A stretch of 64,000 bases of DNA from Osedax fenrisi (lineage: Eukaryota; Annelida; Polychaeta; Sabellida; Siboglinidae). Both the position numbers and the translations under genes were made by a program. Below the pieces are notes generated by a model, which worked only from the letters and a program-made list of their open reading frames with translations, made no database searches and was not told the DNA's origin. Positions 12,440 through 25,799 of this stretch are shown here, piece after piece. Location of the stretch: the NCBI GenBank assembly GCA_964019155.1, contig OZ025239.1:74753417-74817416 (forward strand), written 5' to 3'. Every line of letters starts with the position of its first letter. Positions within the stretch are counted from its first letter, which is position 1.

Positions 12440-12720
12440 TAGTTAAAAATATACTCAATGAAAGGTACGGTGTACTGCGGTGGCGCTAATGCCGACGGCG
12501 GACATTACGGTTGCGAGGTGAGTTACGTAACCCTATTGTTGTCGGGTAATCGCCGTTACGGTTGATCTTCTAGACGCACGCGAACGCACGCACTCCTAGT
12601 AATAGGAACTAGAGATCACTGAACCGTGAACGCCGCCTAGTTTTCATTTCGCATTCGCATAATCTCGTACCCCGCACGCTTGAGCAGCCCGGCAACTCTA
12701 TTCCCAGGTTAGTTATAACG
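12440..12720. promoter_or_regulatory. GC-rich, CpG-dense island in AT-rich surroundings
   Basis: About 250 bp rich in CG dinucleotides, in sharp contrast with both flanks. It contains a short open stretch from ATG at 12459 that meets a strong donor-like GAG|GTGAGT near 12519. This could be a first exon plus promoter of an unrecognised gene, but the 20-residue frame has no identifiable family and no downstream exon was found. Confidence 0.3.
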
Positions 12721-13141
12721 TTCTATGCGTTCTACATTGTAAATACATATTTATGAGTTAATATATATATATATATATATTGTATGTCGTTATTTTATTA
12801 TTCTATTCACAAATATTATATATTTCTAGGATTCGGGATTATAATTCTTTAAAAGTGAATACATTTCATACTTTATACTATACTATAGTCTAGTTTATAT
12901 AAAACTATAGTTTTAAATATATAATATTTTAAAAATAAGGGTTAATGTATTATTCGATTATATGTATATACTTGACAACTACGGTACAATATTAAGATAC
13001 TTTAAATCATATGTATGTACATGTACTTCACACTATATAATGTATACATTGTACACTGTGTACTGTGAAAATATAAGGATTTTTCACTCGATATTTCTCA
13101 AATAGTATAAGTAATGTATTGTCCATGTCTACCGCTAGTTA

Positions 13142-13173
<32 letters not shown>

Positions 13174-13320
13174 CAGTAAAACTCCGATACAACGAAGTCA
13201 TTTTTCAATATAATTGTTCAGGAGTGTTTCATTGTATTGAGTTAAACAGATGTCCATGTTATATTGATAATAAAATAAATGTATATATAAGGCTTGTATA
13301 TTTTATATTTTTCCTAAATT
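13174..13320 (+). mobile_element. Tigger-like DNA transposon terminus
   Basis: CAGTAAAACTCCGATACAAC at 13174 follows a TA dinucleotide at the end of a (TA)n tract. It continues with 'GTTTCATTGTATTGAGTTAAACAGATG', the modular terminal pattern of Tigger/pogo elements. No transposase is seen; the right boundary is uncertain. Confidence 0.45.
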
Positions 13321-13564
13321 ATTTATAAACAACATGTATGTTTACTATTATCGTTAGACATCGTAGACATCATTAAGTCACCGTTGTTGTTGTAAGTTAA
13401 TAGTATTGTTATATTAGCGTAGTACATATATAATAAACTATTATTAATAATACATAGTATACTTGTATAACGCATGCATAATACTGCTAATAGAGTATTT
13501 TTGTTATATCCACGCCTATAGTCCCACCCCTTGTGAATTCGCCGGCTACATTGCATATCCCCCT

Positions 13565-13800
13565 AATGTGGTACTGTGGTACGTTGGTATGTTAAAAAAA
13601 GCGCACCGACGTACCACAGTCCCATCTGTATGCTTATACATGTAAACTCAAGTGGGACTGTGGTACTGTGGTACTGTGGGACTGTGGTACTGTGGTACGT
13701 TGGGATATTTCGTATGTTGTATACAACATACCACAGTCCCACAGTCCCACTTGATTGTACATGTATAAGCATACAGGTGGGACTGTGGTACGTTACGCCC
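13565..13800. repeat. Palindromic element built from GGGACTGTGGTAC modules
   Basis: Arms 13611-13663 and about 13731-13791 are inverted copies sharing GTACCACAGTCCCA and a TGTATGCTTATACATGT-type core. Direct copies of ACTGTGGTACTGTGGTACGTT lie at 13572 and 13681. The centre is a 20-bp perfect palindrome (GTATGTTGTATACAACATAC at about 13712). It could be a fold-back MITE. Overlapping frames here are repeat translations, not genes. Confidence 0.8.
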
Positions 13801-13857
13801 CCTAAAGGTGTGTTGTTCTTAACTGTACACATACGTATGGCAAACATAAAGTTCTGA

Positions 13858-15725
13858 TTAAATCGAGTTCCACATAAATAGTTATATTTTAACTTATACT
13901 ACAAGCTATACAATTTATAATAAGCATATAAATGATATTATAATTATATATAATAAAACATATATATATATACAAGAATATATTTATTGTAATATATTTA
14001 TTAACTTATTATACAATAATATATATAAATAATAGTTTATTATGTGTATTATAAAAAATATCATATGGTATATAAAATATCATTTTGTATATGATTATAT
14101 GATGATTTATATTATATGTTGTATATATTACATGTACATTGTACAATGAATCAATTAAACATATTTAGAATAACAAAAATATAATACAAAATTTTGTATA
14201 ATAAAACGACGCGCGTCGCTCATTCCCTTAACGTGAAAATATACCCGTTGTTTAAGAACTAACTTTAATTTTAAGTTCTTTTAATTAATGTTATTTATTT
14301 ATATAATAGTTTTATACCAGGGTTTTATATAATATATAATACTTTTTTTAAATACATATATATATTATATATATTTACACGTATATTATAGTATACATTA
14401 TAATGTATACATGTATATATACACATTTGTATTGAATAAATTAAACTAAATATGATCGCATGTATATTTGTTATATCCAATCGTTGTATGTACATTGAAA
14501 ATATACGATTTCAACAATATAGTTGACATATTTTATTGATTTTTTCATTTTACCGGGGCTGCAATGTACCTATTAATATGTATTTATGTTATATATTGTT
14601 TACTATGTTCTACTTGTATTCCTATAATATTTACTTATAAAATTGTAAATATATATATTAAAATTATATACATCAATTTTATTTAAATTTAATTAATAAT
14701 TATGCAATATATTTAGCTAAATTATCTATACCAATTAATTAGTAATTTATTAATAACTTATTTGGACTTTATACTACAATTATATGATATTATATTAATT
14801 TTATTATTTCCCCTATTGTAGAAATGTATATATATATATATATATATAAATATAAATAAATGATATATAATATATCATCAGTAGATCAAAGATATTATAT
14901 ACATTAATAGAATATTATATAGTCTATTTCATATAATATGGAATAATAAGGGAAACTACCTAAATATATACAATCAATTAATTCTATTAGTTGCATATAT
15001 TTTATAGGTATACTTATTCAAGTAATTCTGTTCAGGTAAATCTACGTTGTTTTAACTGGGGGTAATGGACACGCTTTACGATATCGTAGGACCCTAGTTT
15101 GGCAGTCGGCGTGGGTTCAATCCTAGCCGCCGACACAAAAAGTAACGTTCTTTATTAAGATATCGTATCCAATGATCCAATGTAACGAAACACTGCGGTA
15201 ATCGCGTTCCCACAGCCCCACGTCCACGATAAACTGCACTGTTTGTGTACTGTGTATACATTGTGTATGCATTGTATACATTACGTAGTGTTGCTTCCAG
15301 CGGGGGGATAAGTCTGAACACGACTGCCTAGCCTGGGGATCATTAACAAGTCGACCTAGTAACGAGCTTAATGCATTGCGTGCGGCGCGAAGTCAACGCG
15401 CTTCATTCACCACTCTGGTCAAAGCGTGATACTATAGTATACTATAGTAGTATACTATAGTACACCGTACATACTGTATTGTGTAGTAAACATAGTTATA
15501 AAGTATCGATATATCGGCAATAAGTACAAGTATCGGGTAGTTACGATCACATAAGTTTCAAATCGGGTTAAATATTAAAGATCATCAGATCGTATCATTA
15601 AAGATCGGACCATTTACATCTCTAGGCATACTATAGTATCTGTATCGTACTATAGTAACGTACCTATAGGTTACGACAGTATGAGCTATAGACAAGGCTC
15701 CCATAACCCTCATGGGTTTGAACAG
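13858..15725. other. AT-rich stretch with one tRNA-like box B patch, no gene
   Basis: Mostly AT-rich. A CG-richer patch at 15080-15420 contains GTGGGTTCAATCCTAGC near 15110, resembling an RNA polymerase III box B, but no convincing box A or cloverleaf. CTATAGTA-type short repeats run from 15430 to 15480 and 15630 to 15660. Confidence 0.5.
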
Positions 15726-16612
15726 CCTAGTGTCACTATTACCTAGTACCACTATTACCTAGTGTCACTATTACCTAGTACCACTATTACCTAGTGTCAC
15801 TATTACCTAGTACCACTATTACCTAGTGTCACTATTACATAGTACCACTATTACCTAGTGTCACTATTACCTAGTGTCACTATTATCTAGTACCACTATT
15901 ACCTAGTGTCACTATTATCTAGTACCACTATTACCTAGTGTCACTATTACCTAGTGTCACTATTACCTAGTGTCACTATTACCTAGTGTCACTATTACAT
16001 AGTGTCACTATTACCTAGTGTCACTATTACCTAGTGTCACTATTATCTAGTACCACTATTACCTAGTGTCACTATTACCTAGTGTCACTATTACCTAGTG
16101 TCACTATTACCTAGTGTCACTATTACCTAGTGTAATTATTACCTAGTGTCACTATTATCTAGTACCACTATTACCTAGTGTCATTATTACCTAGTGTCAC
16201 TATTACCTAGTGTCACTATTACCTAGTGTCACTATTACCTAGTGTCACTATTACCTAGTGTCACTATTATCTAGTACCACTATTACCTAGTGTCACTATT
16301 ACCTAGTGTCACTATTATCTAGTACCACTATTACCTAGTGTCATTATTACCTAGTGTCACTATTACCTAGTGTCACTATTACCTAGTGTCACTATTACCT
16401 AGTATCACTATTACCTAGTGTCACTATTATCTAGTACCACTATTACCTAGTGTCACTATTACCTAGTGTCACTATTACCTAGTGTCACTATTACCTAGTG
16501 TCACTATTACCTAGTGTCATTATTACCTAGTGTCACTATTATCTAGTACCACTATTACCTAGTGTCATTATTACATAGTGTCATTATTACCTAGTGTCAC
16601 TATTACCTAGTG
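15726..16612. repeat. 16-bp minisatellite, about 55 copies, two main variant classes
   Basis: A tandem array of CCTAGTGTCACTATTA (class A) and CCTAGTACCACTATTA (class B). The first eight units alternate A and B strictly, a 32-bp higher-order unit. Later the array is mainly A, interrupted by TCTAGTACCACTATTA in which the T at position 1 always travels with the ACC core. Rare CAT- and CATTATTA-type point variants occur. All units keep a 16-bp length as read. Confidence 0.95.
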
Positions 16613-16699
16613 TATCATACGAGTAACATTATATGTTAGAATAAGTAAAGTAACGATATATTACTAGTATAAAAGGCGAAATTTTCTAAATTTAGATAT

Positions 16700-16738
<39 letters not shown>

Positions 16739-17199
16739 CAATTATACTTATTTATATATATATATATGATAGACTTTTGAACTATGTCCTCATTATTGTT
16801 TAACATTCTGATGATGTCACATTGATTAGTTATACCGTAATAAGTGACGTAATATTCGGACTTATGTTTTAATCTTGTCGTCAGATAAATATCGATATGT
16901 CTACCTATTACACTGAATGACGTGCTTCGTATGTACACACTATTATTAATCATGAAGATATTTCATCAATATATTTTCGTTTCATTAATTAATTATATTT
17001 ATAGAATATAAATATTTCATCAATATGTATATCAATATATATATATATAAATATATATATATAGATATATATTATTAATATGATTATACTATAGACCATT
17101 GTAGTAGGTAATATATGATGTAATTCATTACGAAGAATATGCACGACACCTATTGTTATAATTAGGAATACTATAGTGGTGCGTCACTACAATGATCTG

Positions 17200-17400
17200 T
17201 TCACTGTCACTGTGGTAGTGCTAGTAGTGGTGGTAGTGGTAGTGGTAGTGGTAGTGGTAGTGCTAGTGCTAGTGGCAATGGTAGTGGCAGCTGCGGTTAG
17301 CTCGCGTTAGGCTACAATCTACTGCCACCATTAATGCTGCGTATAGTGGTACGTATAATGCTACGTGTAGTGGTGGTGGTGGTGGTGGTAGTGGTAGTGG
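17200..17400. repeat. Imperfect (GTA/GTG)n trinucleotide tract
   Basis: GTAGTGGTAGTG-type triplets run from about 17205 to 17290 and again from 17350 to 17405, separated by a GC-richer spacer. Not a coding region as far as can be seen. Confidence 0.8.
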
Positions 17401-17804
17401 AGGGCGGTCGATTAGTTTTATTAGTAGTTAAACTAAAACGAGCGTATTTATTTATAGCCAATCAATGATATCGACGTTCCTCGAACAGTCGCTAGGGTCA
17501 TATCGCTTAGTACACAGAACACTCGATAGGATGCATACTCTGTAGACGTTTTCTCGATACTGCCAACTAAAGTATGATTTGTACGCTATAGCGTATATCA
17601 CTATAGTGAATTGGTACGCGTTCAATTGTACATTGGATTTGTGAATTTCTGATATATTTATAATAATAATAATCATTATTATTACTATTGATTAGAAGAT
17701 TTGTTTGGTTTAATAACATGAATATAAATAAAATACTATATTTTTTATTTTTCTAAACAGATTCAACGTGGCTTTAATATTTTATATTTGTATTGCCCAA
17801 TTTC

Positions 17805-17841
<37 letters not shown>

Positions 17842-18370
17842 TGTGGGACTATATCTAGACATGATTAATCAAATATTAATACTATGCATAACGTGAATGT
17901 ACCTAATGCTACCAAAAGTCATGTGGTAAAAGCATAAGGACATATGTCTAATGTACAACGTGAAGTCGTATTCGATGTGTAACATCAATAAGGACATGTT
18001 ATTGTAGATTTCGATTAATTATTTTATTTCGACATCAATGAATTGTATTGTTATGAAAAACATGTTTTTAAAATGTACGGTTAATATATCTATCTATATA
18101 TAGTACGGCTCCCCAGACTCAAGTTATTTGATTGTAATCATAACAATAATAATAGTGATAAAGATGATACAAGTGATAACAGCGATAACATTAATAACAA
18201 TGGTATAGGTACCTATACTGCTATAAATGATAATAATAATATATATTAAGTATTACTTATAACACTAATAACTACAAATAATACTGATAATAAGTATCAC
18301 ATCGAATATACTGATAACTACTGATAACTACTGATAACTGCTGATAACTACATTTCGATAGGTGTTCAAT

Positions 18371-18632
18371 AATTAGAACCCATAGAGCTAGAGAGAAGTT
18401 CTCTCTAACTCTATGATTAGAACCCAAATAGAGAAGTTCTCTCTAACTCTATGATTAGAACCCAAAGAGAGAAGTTCTCTCTAACTCTATGATTAGAACC
18501 CATAGAGCTAGAGAGAAATTCTCTCTAATTCTATGATTAGAACCCAAAGAGAGAAGTTCTCTCTAACTCTATGATTAGAACCCAAAGAGAGAAGTTCTCT
18601 CGAACTCTATGATTAGAACCCATAAGTTTAGA
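18371..18632. repeat. 38-bp class minisatellite with internal AGAGAGAAGTTCTCTCT palindrome
   Basis: Six to seven tandem units of GATTAGAACCCA + AAGAGAGAAGTTCTCTCT + AACTCTAT. Unit length varies (38 to 48 bp) by insertion of an AGCTAGAG block or loss of bases next to the palindrome. Each unit can fold into a hairpin around GAAGTTC. Confidence 0.9.
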
Positions 18633-18944
18633 ACTTTCACACGTATGTATACCACCTTATAGTGCCTTTCATAATATCGATATATCCCAATATCCTCTAT
18701 ATTCTAATGTTAAATTATTACCAGGATGCGTTTAACTTTAATTACCAACGCACCTACTGTTAACGATTACATAACAAACTGTATTAAGTTTTACGTACTT
18801 ATTTTACGTAATCACAGGATAATATTATGTAATGTATTATAATAAATAAGCTATGAATCTTTTCTGGTGATAATATATCACTAATATTGGTCAGTTAATG
18901 ATTTTGTATTATGCTAAATTTAATTTATTATAAATTGACTAATC

Positions 18945-19003
<59 letters not shown>

Positions 19004-21828
19004 CTAACTAATGAATATAATTAGATTAATTCACTTATCATACATGTATATATAATACATATATATATATACCATAATATCGTCAAATAAAAATCATTTT
19101 CTAATTTATTTGTATTATATGTTATTATTCAAATATAAAATATTATCTTTAAAATGATGCATAAATGATGTTTTTATGTGGAATATAACTCATAAAATAA
19201 CCATTTTATAACACCACAAAAACTAACAATTGAAATATTTTAATAACATTTGATTAAATGTGTAATATATATATATATGTATATTTCAGGACAATATTTA
19301 TATTTTCAATAACATAATTAACATTTAATTAAAACAGAAGTTATCCAAAATATTTTCCAATTGCGTTCACATAAATATATAGTACAAATGAATAGTTTTA
19401 TTATTCGTACGTTTTATAATATTAATTTGTAATTATTATTAAAACAAATAGTGTTCATATTTCCGTGTTAGTTTCAATGCATATGTACATAACTTGTATA
19501 ACGTAATTTGTATTATTAAACATATTATTTATAAAAACATATAAAAATGTACGATAAATATGTTATGCTAATTATTATTTGAAGACTGAACATTTGTGGT
19601 ATCTTTTACACGTACCCAAAATGGGTACGCCGAATAGCTCGACGTAAACATGTTAGCTCTAAGCTGAATATAGCTGTAGCTATAACTGTTGTAATAGCTA
19701 GTTAACCTGCTGCTTTCGTGTCATGTACGTGTCATGAATATATTATTAACATGTGCATCATGTATACGTCCGTGATAGGCTATTGTTATTTTACGAGAAA
19801 AATCAATATAAATAATGTATACATTATTCACTGTGTAAAATATACACCTATGATGACCACAAATATGTTATTTGTTAATATACATAATAATTCTATCACT
19901 ATTATGTAATATACTTAATATCATTAATATAACAAGTAGTAGTACTACTACTACTACTACTGCTACTACTACTACTATTACTACTATTACTGCTACTACT
20001 ACTACTAATACTAATATTACTATTACTACTACTATTACTACTATAGTAATAATTACTAATACTACTACTACTACTACTAGTATACTATAGGTAACGTGAG
20101 GGACAATGATGAATGTTATACTAACTAAATAATCAATAACTCTTAAAGTATTTTATTATATGATTTACAAATTGTAAATAATATAATTTTAATATTTGTT
20201 TATTTTAGATTGTTGTGACAAAGTATATATTTTTGTAGTTATTTTTTTATATGAAAATACCTCTTTAAATACTTTTCCATAGATTATAGCTTTTTGGCAG
20301 ATAGTTACTAAAATATTCAATAGATATCGACATGTATTGTTAATCATAACATAACATATTATTTAGAAGCATTGATTAATTAAGTATTGTGTGGTTATAT
20401 ATATTAAATAATAATATGGGAAAGTCTCCAATTAATGATTATTTGTAATAATTTATTCAATATTCAATATATTTATTTTTGATTTTTTAATTAGGGTAAA
20501 ATTATGGAAATAAATAATTTGGCTATTTTAAATTGTTGATATAATTACATTGACAAGAATATACAGGGGAGTCGGAAATATGATACATGTGACTAATACC
20601 GACCCCCATCTCATATTACCGACCCCTACAATAATCGTGGTAGAAATAATAGTAGTATTATAGCATCCAATCAAAATTTCAGACATAAATAGAATTAAAG
20701 GATTACAAAACTCATGCAATTATTTATTATTGAATTTAAGTTTAATATTCATATTACATTAATATTTAAACTTGATATTAATATATTAAACTTACAAAAC
20801 TTAAACTTGTAATACACTTACTATGAATAACTACATGTCCACTTAAGAAGCATTGTTTTATTAATGCTGTTAAATTGATACACACACAAAGTAAATATAA
20901 TATTAAAATAAAACACTGATCTATATTGATTGGATATTATAAATTAAATGGGTCGGTATTAATGTAATGTTGGGGTATACCTATATGTAATAGGAAGAGC
21001 ATATAGGTTTCTATCATTAAGATATATTGATATATATAACCTATATTTAATTATTTTTATAATGTTTATGAACTTTTAGTTAATCTACAATAGTATGCAT
21101 ATAGCATTACGTTTTATTTTAATTAATAGAGTATTTACAATGATTTAAAAAAAAATTATTATTCAAATATTTAAAAAGTAAAACCAGAATATTACATTGT
21201 ATCAAATAACAATTGTAGGATTGTATAATTTGAAAAACAAAATAATTATTCATATTTACCATTACATTACTAACAGTTCGTGCATATATCATTTTTTTGA
21301 TATCACTTATAGTTTCTGAGATATGAGAGGGGTCGTTAATAGGAGAATTTCTATTAATTATAAATTTATATAATCAAGTTATTAATTGGTCATTTGTCAT
21401 TTGTCAAGAATATTGCTATTTTATATTGAAATTCTACTTTTAGTTAATATAGTATTTTATATATAATAATTTATTGTACAAATATATAATATATTTATGT
21501 AAGCAGTGCAATATATTATAGCAATGATAATTGAAATATTTTTTACATTTATCATTTTTTTCTGAAATTGTATATTTTACGATATATTCGCATCGGTAAA
21601 AACTACCTCACGCCCCTCACTACTACTACTACTACTACTACTTCTACTACTACTATTCAAAACTATTTATTTAAACACTCGATTATATAGCATATAAATG
21701 CTCTGTTAAGGGTAACATATATAAAATAAAACAAAAACTAAAATGAAAACGAAACGCGAAACAGCGGAAACATCTCATCTGGTTATAATAAACAAATATT
21801 TAAATTACGTGTGTATTAAATATTAAAA
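18633..21828. other. AT-rich stretch with microsatellites; no gene seen
   Basis: Contains (TA)n at 18949-18999, an (ACT/ATT)n block at 19936-20083 and (ACT)n at 21618-21655. A possible transposon start CAGGGGAGTCGGAAATATG at 20567 with nearby ACCGACCCC and GGTCGGTAT words (20600-20960) hints at another MITE; its far end was not found. Confidence 0.5.
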
Positions 21829-22110
21829 TTAATGGTTTGGAATTCCTAGAATATTTCTGGGAAGAAAATTCCACCCACTATGAGCCGAGTATGTGAATTC
21901 TAGATTTCCGGAGCGAGATAGATTCGGTAGGTGACATTTTAATCTATAGATTGTATCGTGATTCGATCTTAATATTCTGCAGGGTTGAATAACATTTAGA
22001 CATGATCTACTATATAAAGGTTGACCAGTGCGCATGATTTTATGTATAATACACAACAGTCTATATTTAGAACGGTGAGATGTAGATAATATGTTGTCAC
22101 TCTTCATTCG
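21829..22110 (-). mobile_element. LINE fragment: C-terminal tail of a jockey/CR1-type pol
   Basis: The minus-strand frame reads 'SHRSKYRLLCIIHKIMRTGQP', 'RILRSNHDTIYRLKCHLPN' and 'FTYSAHSGWNFLPRNILGI'. This matches the layout of the pol C-terminus in many non-LTR retrotransposons (hydrophobic helix, RLRS, then S-A-x-x-W-N-x-L-P). Only about 90 codons remain, opposite in style to the other LINEs in the window, so a different family. Confidence 0.6.
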
Positions 22111-22225
22111 ATACGCTTGAGTGATCGGTTCGAGGCTGTCGATGAATAATTCGTACAGCGAACCTGATAATTCTGTTAATAGGTAATAAATCTGAATTAG
22201 GTGAACCTACTAGTATTGACTAAAG

Positions 22226-22622
<397 letters not shown>

Positions 22623-23003
22623 CACTCGAGCGTGTGTGTGTGTTGCCTCCAATTAACGGAGAAGTTAATCTGACCACCCAGTTAAATACGGCGGTCCGCA
22701 TTAGCACCACTGGTCAACGCAAGCATTCCTAGTACCATCGTCTACCGCCATTCTGACGCCGCCCGCCACCGCTAAAACAATCACTCCGTCACGCCCCCTT
22801 TATCCGTAGCGCCACGCCCCCCCTCCGTGCCCATGGTTACGACTATTAAACTAGCACCGACGCCGTATCAACTTTTACCATCACTCGTTACTAGGTACCC
22901 ACACCGACAACTGTACGTCCTTCCAGGTTCATTTCAATTCTATGTATATGTTTTCTACTCTATGTATATTCGTACCTAATTAATATAATCTTTATGTCTT
23001 AGC

Positions 23004-23039
<36 letters not shown>

Positions 23040-23539
23040 TTTATATATATATATATATATATATTAATTAATATATACTCAAGGAGGTTACTATAGTATA
23101 TAGTATATATAGATAACTCTAGTGGCTACTTTTAGCGTTACGGATTACATGCATTCACTACTATGACCTAGGTATTGATATGTTACATTAACCTATACAC
23201 ATGTGTTCTATACTTATATTGTAGTATTCCCCTATCGGGTCGCAATGTATGCTATCATGTGTGTTCCTTGTGTATTCGATAACGTAATATGTCCTAGTTG
23301 TATGTCCTTGCGCTATAGCGTTGCTATGTACTACTGATATCACACTCACTTCGCAGTAACCTATTAGATAATGCTATTAGTTAATGTAGATAATGCTATT
23401 ATAATATCTACGTAATATCCACTTCCGTACATTATAATAATGTACGGTCGTGTAGTAGGTACATACTATAGTAGGTATTGTAATAGGTAGTGTAGTATAC
23501 CTATAGGTAATGTAGTATACTGACTACACTGACTACTAC

Positions 23540-23640
23540 CGACTACACTACCTATAGGTAGTGTAGTAGGTAGTGTAGTAGGTAGTGTAATAGGTAGTGT
23601 AATAGGTAGTGTAATAGGTAGTGTAATAGGTAGTGTGCTA
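23540..23640. repeat. 12-bp tandem repeat GGTAGTGTAGTA/GGTAGTGTAATA
   Basis: About eight tandem units; the last four carry AATA in place of AGTA. An inverted relative (ACTACACTACC) lies just upstream at 23525-23550. Confidence 0.85.
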
Positions 23641-23734
23641 CAGTATCATGATACGTTAATATATCGCAAACAAATGATTACATGTAGAGTTGATTGCGCC
23701 GCGAAATTCTAATTACAGGCTATCGTAAAGATAC

Positions 23735-23935
23735 GAGAGTCACGTGTTAACCAGCGCTAGTCACGTGTTCACTAGCGCTAGTCACGTGTTAACCAGCGCT
23801 AGTCACGTGTTCACTAGCGCTAGTCACGTGTTCACCACCGCGAGTCACGTGTTCACTAGCGCTAGTCACGTGTTCACCACCGCGAGTCACGTGTTCACTA
23901 GCGCTAGTCACGTGTTCACCAGCGCCAGTCACATG
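23735..23935. repeat. 21-bp tandem repeat carrying CACGTG (E-box) in each unit
   Basis: Nine units of about GTCACGTGTTCACTAGCGCTA. CACGTG occurs at 23741, 23762, 23783, 23804, 23825, 23846, 23867, 23888 and 23909, exactly 21 bp apart, and a tenth unit has CACATG. Most units also hold the palindrome AGCGCT; two carry a CACCGCGA variant. The long frame through it (repeating TSASHVF) is a by-product of the 21-bp period. CACGTG is the core of bHLH-type binding sites; a regulatory role is inference. Confidence 0.9.
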
Positions 23936-24057
23936 TGCGCAGGTCACAACATGACAGATAATGCCGTAAGGTACGCGCGCATTAATTAGAGTTAATCATA
24001 AGCGCGCGTACAGTGTACGCATTGTGCGTAGCTATAGCTATAGCAACGCGCACCTCG

Positions 24058-24140
24058 GCTAACACGCACACACACGCACACACTTACACACACACGCACA
24101 CACTTACACACACGTACACACATACACACATACGTACACG
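24058..24140. repeat. (CA)n-rich microsatellite with CACACG/CTTACA units
   Basis: Alternating CACACACGCACA and CTTACACACA units. Potential Z-DNA-forming purine-pyrimidine alternation. Confidence 0.85.
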
Positions 24141-24159
24141 CGCCTACGACGTGAGGTTA

Positions 24160-24660
24160 TATGTCACGTGATCCCATGTGACATGTCCCTATAGGGACAT
24201 ATAGGGTGGTGACGTCATAACACCTGAAATCACGTGGCATCCTAGAAACGTGTTTTCCGTAAACATCTAGCGCCGTACCACGTGTGTTTGCGTGCGCGGT
24301 GCGGGTATGTGTGCGGTGTCGGTGCGCGTTTATCTCATTAAATAACGCACCGACGCGCGCGGAAATCTCTATCGCGCCTAATTAATATATGATTAAATGT
24401 ATCCATAGCGTAGGCCATGTGACTCATGGCCTATGACTCATGGCCTATGACTAATGTCTACCCACGATACGAGAATGTCTGAATGTGATATTACATTATC
24501 GCGCGTGAGATAATTAATGTTTGTTCCTGCCTACGTGTGTGTGTGTGTGTGGGTGTGTGTGTGTGTGTGTCGTATACGTTTGTGTTTGTGCATGCGTAGT
24601 TCATGGTTATGTGTGAGTGGGTGTGTGGGTGTGTGTGTGGGTGTGTGGGTATGTGTATGG

Positions 24661-24691
<31 letters not shown>

Positions 24692-24910
24692 GGTATACGG
24701 CCGATACACGCTATACGTGCATTAGGTCGATACGATATATCACATGTATAGCGGTTGACTTCCTGTCACGCCCCCTTTCTATAAGTACGCTCCACTCGGA
24801 CTAAACTGGAGAGAGACAGAGGAATGTGCACGTGACAGTGATTTATCGCAGTCGACACGTGATGATATTTAGCACGTGATTAGCGTCACGTGATTATCTC
24901 ATTCACGTGA
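24160..24910. promoter_or_regulatory. Dispersed CACGTG cluster upstream of the kinase gene
   Basis: Eight further CACGTG hexamers lie at 24165, 24231, 24279, 24829, 24856, 24873, 24887 and 24904. Several are in the TCACGTGA context. Together with the 21-bp array this makes 17 in about 1.2 kb. The kinase ATG is 3 kb downstream. No experimental link can be read from sequence. Confidence 0.4.
24536..24690. repeat. (GT)n-rich microsatellite
   Basis: Two GTGTGTGTGGG-interspersed blocks (24536-24572 and 24612-24690) separated by a short unique spacer. Purine-pyrimidine alternation may favour Z-DNA. Confidence 0.85.
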
Positions 24911-25207
24911 CGTGGTTCATCTATCTGGGTGTGTGTGTGTGTCTGTTATGTAATGCGGGCGTTGTTGTTTACACAATGAACCGCTAGGTAGCGCGTTTAA
25001 CTCCGGCCTACAACTGTAGTCGAATATGATAGAACTGATAGACCCGGATACAGGCGTGGTCGACTTGTTATGCAACGTGGAGGTAGACTAATCCTGGCCG
25101 AATAACAAAGTGGTGTGACCCCAGGATTTATTGACCAGTCCGTAACGCCACCGACACCAGCATAATAACATACAACGGCCTCTCTACGCCTATTTACTAA
25201 TACCCAC

Positions 25208-25268
25208 TATCACTACTACTACTACTACTACTACTACCTGACTACTACTACTACTACTGGTACTGCTG

Positions 25269-25314
<46 letters not shown>

Positions 25315-25320
25315 CACTAG
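25208..25320. repeat. (CTA)n trinucleotide repeat, about 110 bp
   Basis: Interrupted CTA/ACT triplets with a CTGACTACTA junction and CTGGTACTGCTG variant block. Same triplet as the giant array at 22226. Confidence 0.9.
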
Positions 25321-25560
25321 CGCTATTAATTATGTTATTACTACTATTATTCTAAGTGTATTGTAAATCTATTATCATTGCAGGTTTGCCTGTTTATGTA
25401 TATTGGGCAAACAACCGGTTGTAGCCATAATGACTGCCTTAGTGTGCGATTTAGTGTGCGTGTGTATGCTTATGTGTGTGTACACTTATGCGCACCCACT
25501 ATATGTGTGGGTAAACACGGGTAGGTATATATGGTAATAGCCTCGTCACTTATTATTCCT

Positions 25561-25712
25561 ACATAACTAATTACATAACTAATTACCTAACTAATTACTT
25601 AACTAATTACCTAACTAATTACCTAACTAATTACCTAACTAATTACCTAACTAATTACCTAACTAATTACCTAACTAATTACCTAACTAATTACCTAATT
25701 AATTACCTACCT
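25561..25712. repeat. 12-bp tandem repeat CTAACTAATTAC
   Basis: About 12 units of TAACTAATTACC with point variants (ACATAACTAATT at the left end; TTAATTACC near the right end). Confidence 0.9.
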
Positions 25713-25799
25713 AAACACTTTACTAGCCACTTTACTAAGTATTTAACGCTTTACTACACCGCTCTATTTTCACAATTAAATATAACATCGATAATAATA

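Noticed and set aside
13563..13857. Two overlapping approximately 94-codon frames
   Set aside because: They lie on opposite strands of the palindromic GTGGTAC repeat and mirror each other; no gene evidence.
15080..15330. tRNA or SINE at the GGGTTCAATCC patch
   Set aside because: Only a box B-like word is visible; no acceptable box A, cloverleaf or tail.
15726..16612. CRISPR array
   Set aside because: Units are contiguous 16-bp repeats without unique spacers, in a eukaryotic context.
23744..23989. 81-codon frame repeating TSASHVF
   Set aside because: The frame follows from a 21-bp tandem repeat; no splice context or family, and the unit is better explained as DNA-level repeat.
24491..24709. 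His-Thr repeat frame
   Set aside because: Translation of a (GT)n microsatellite.
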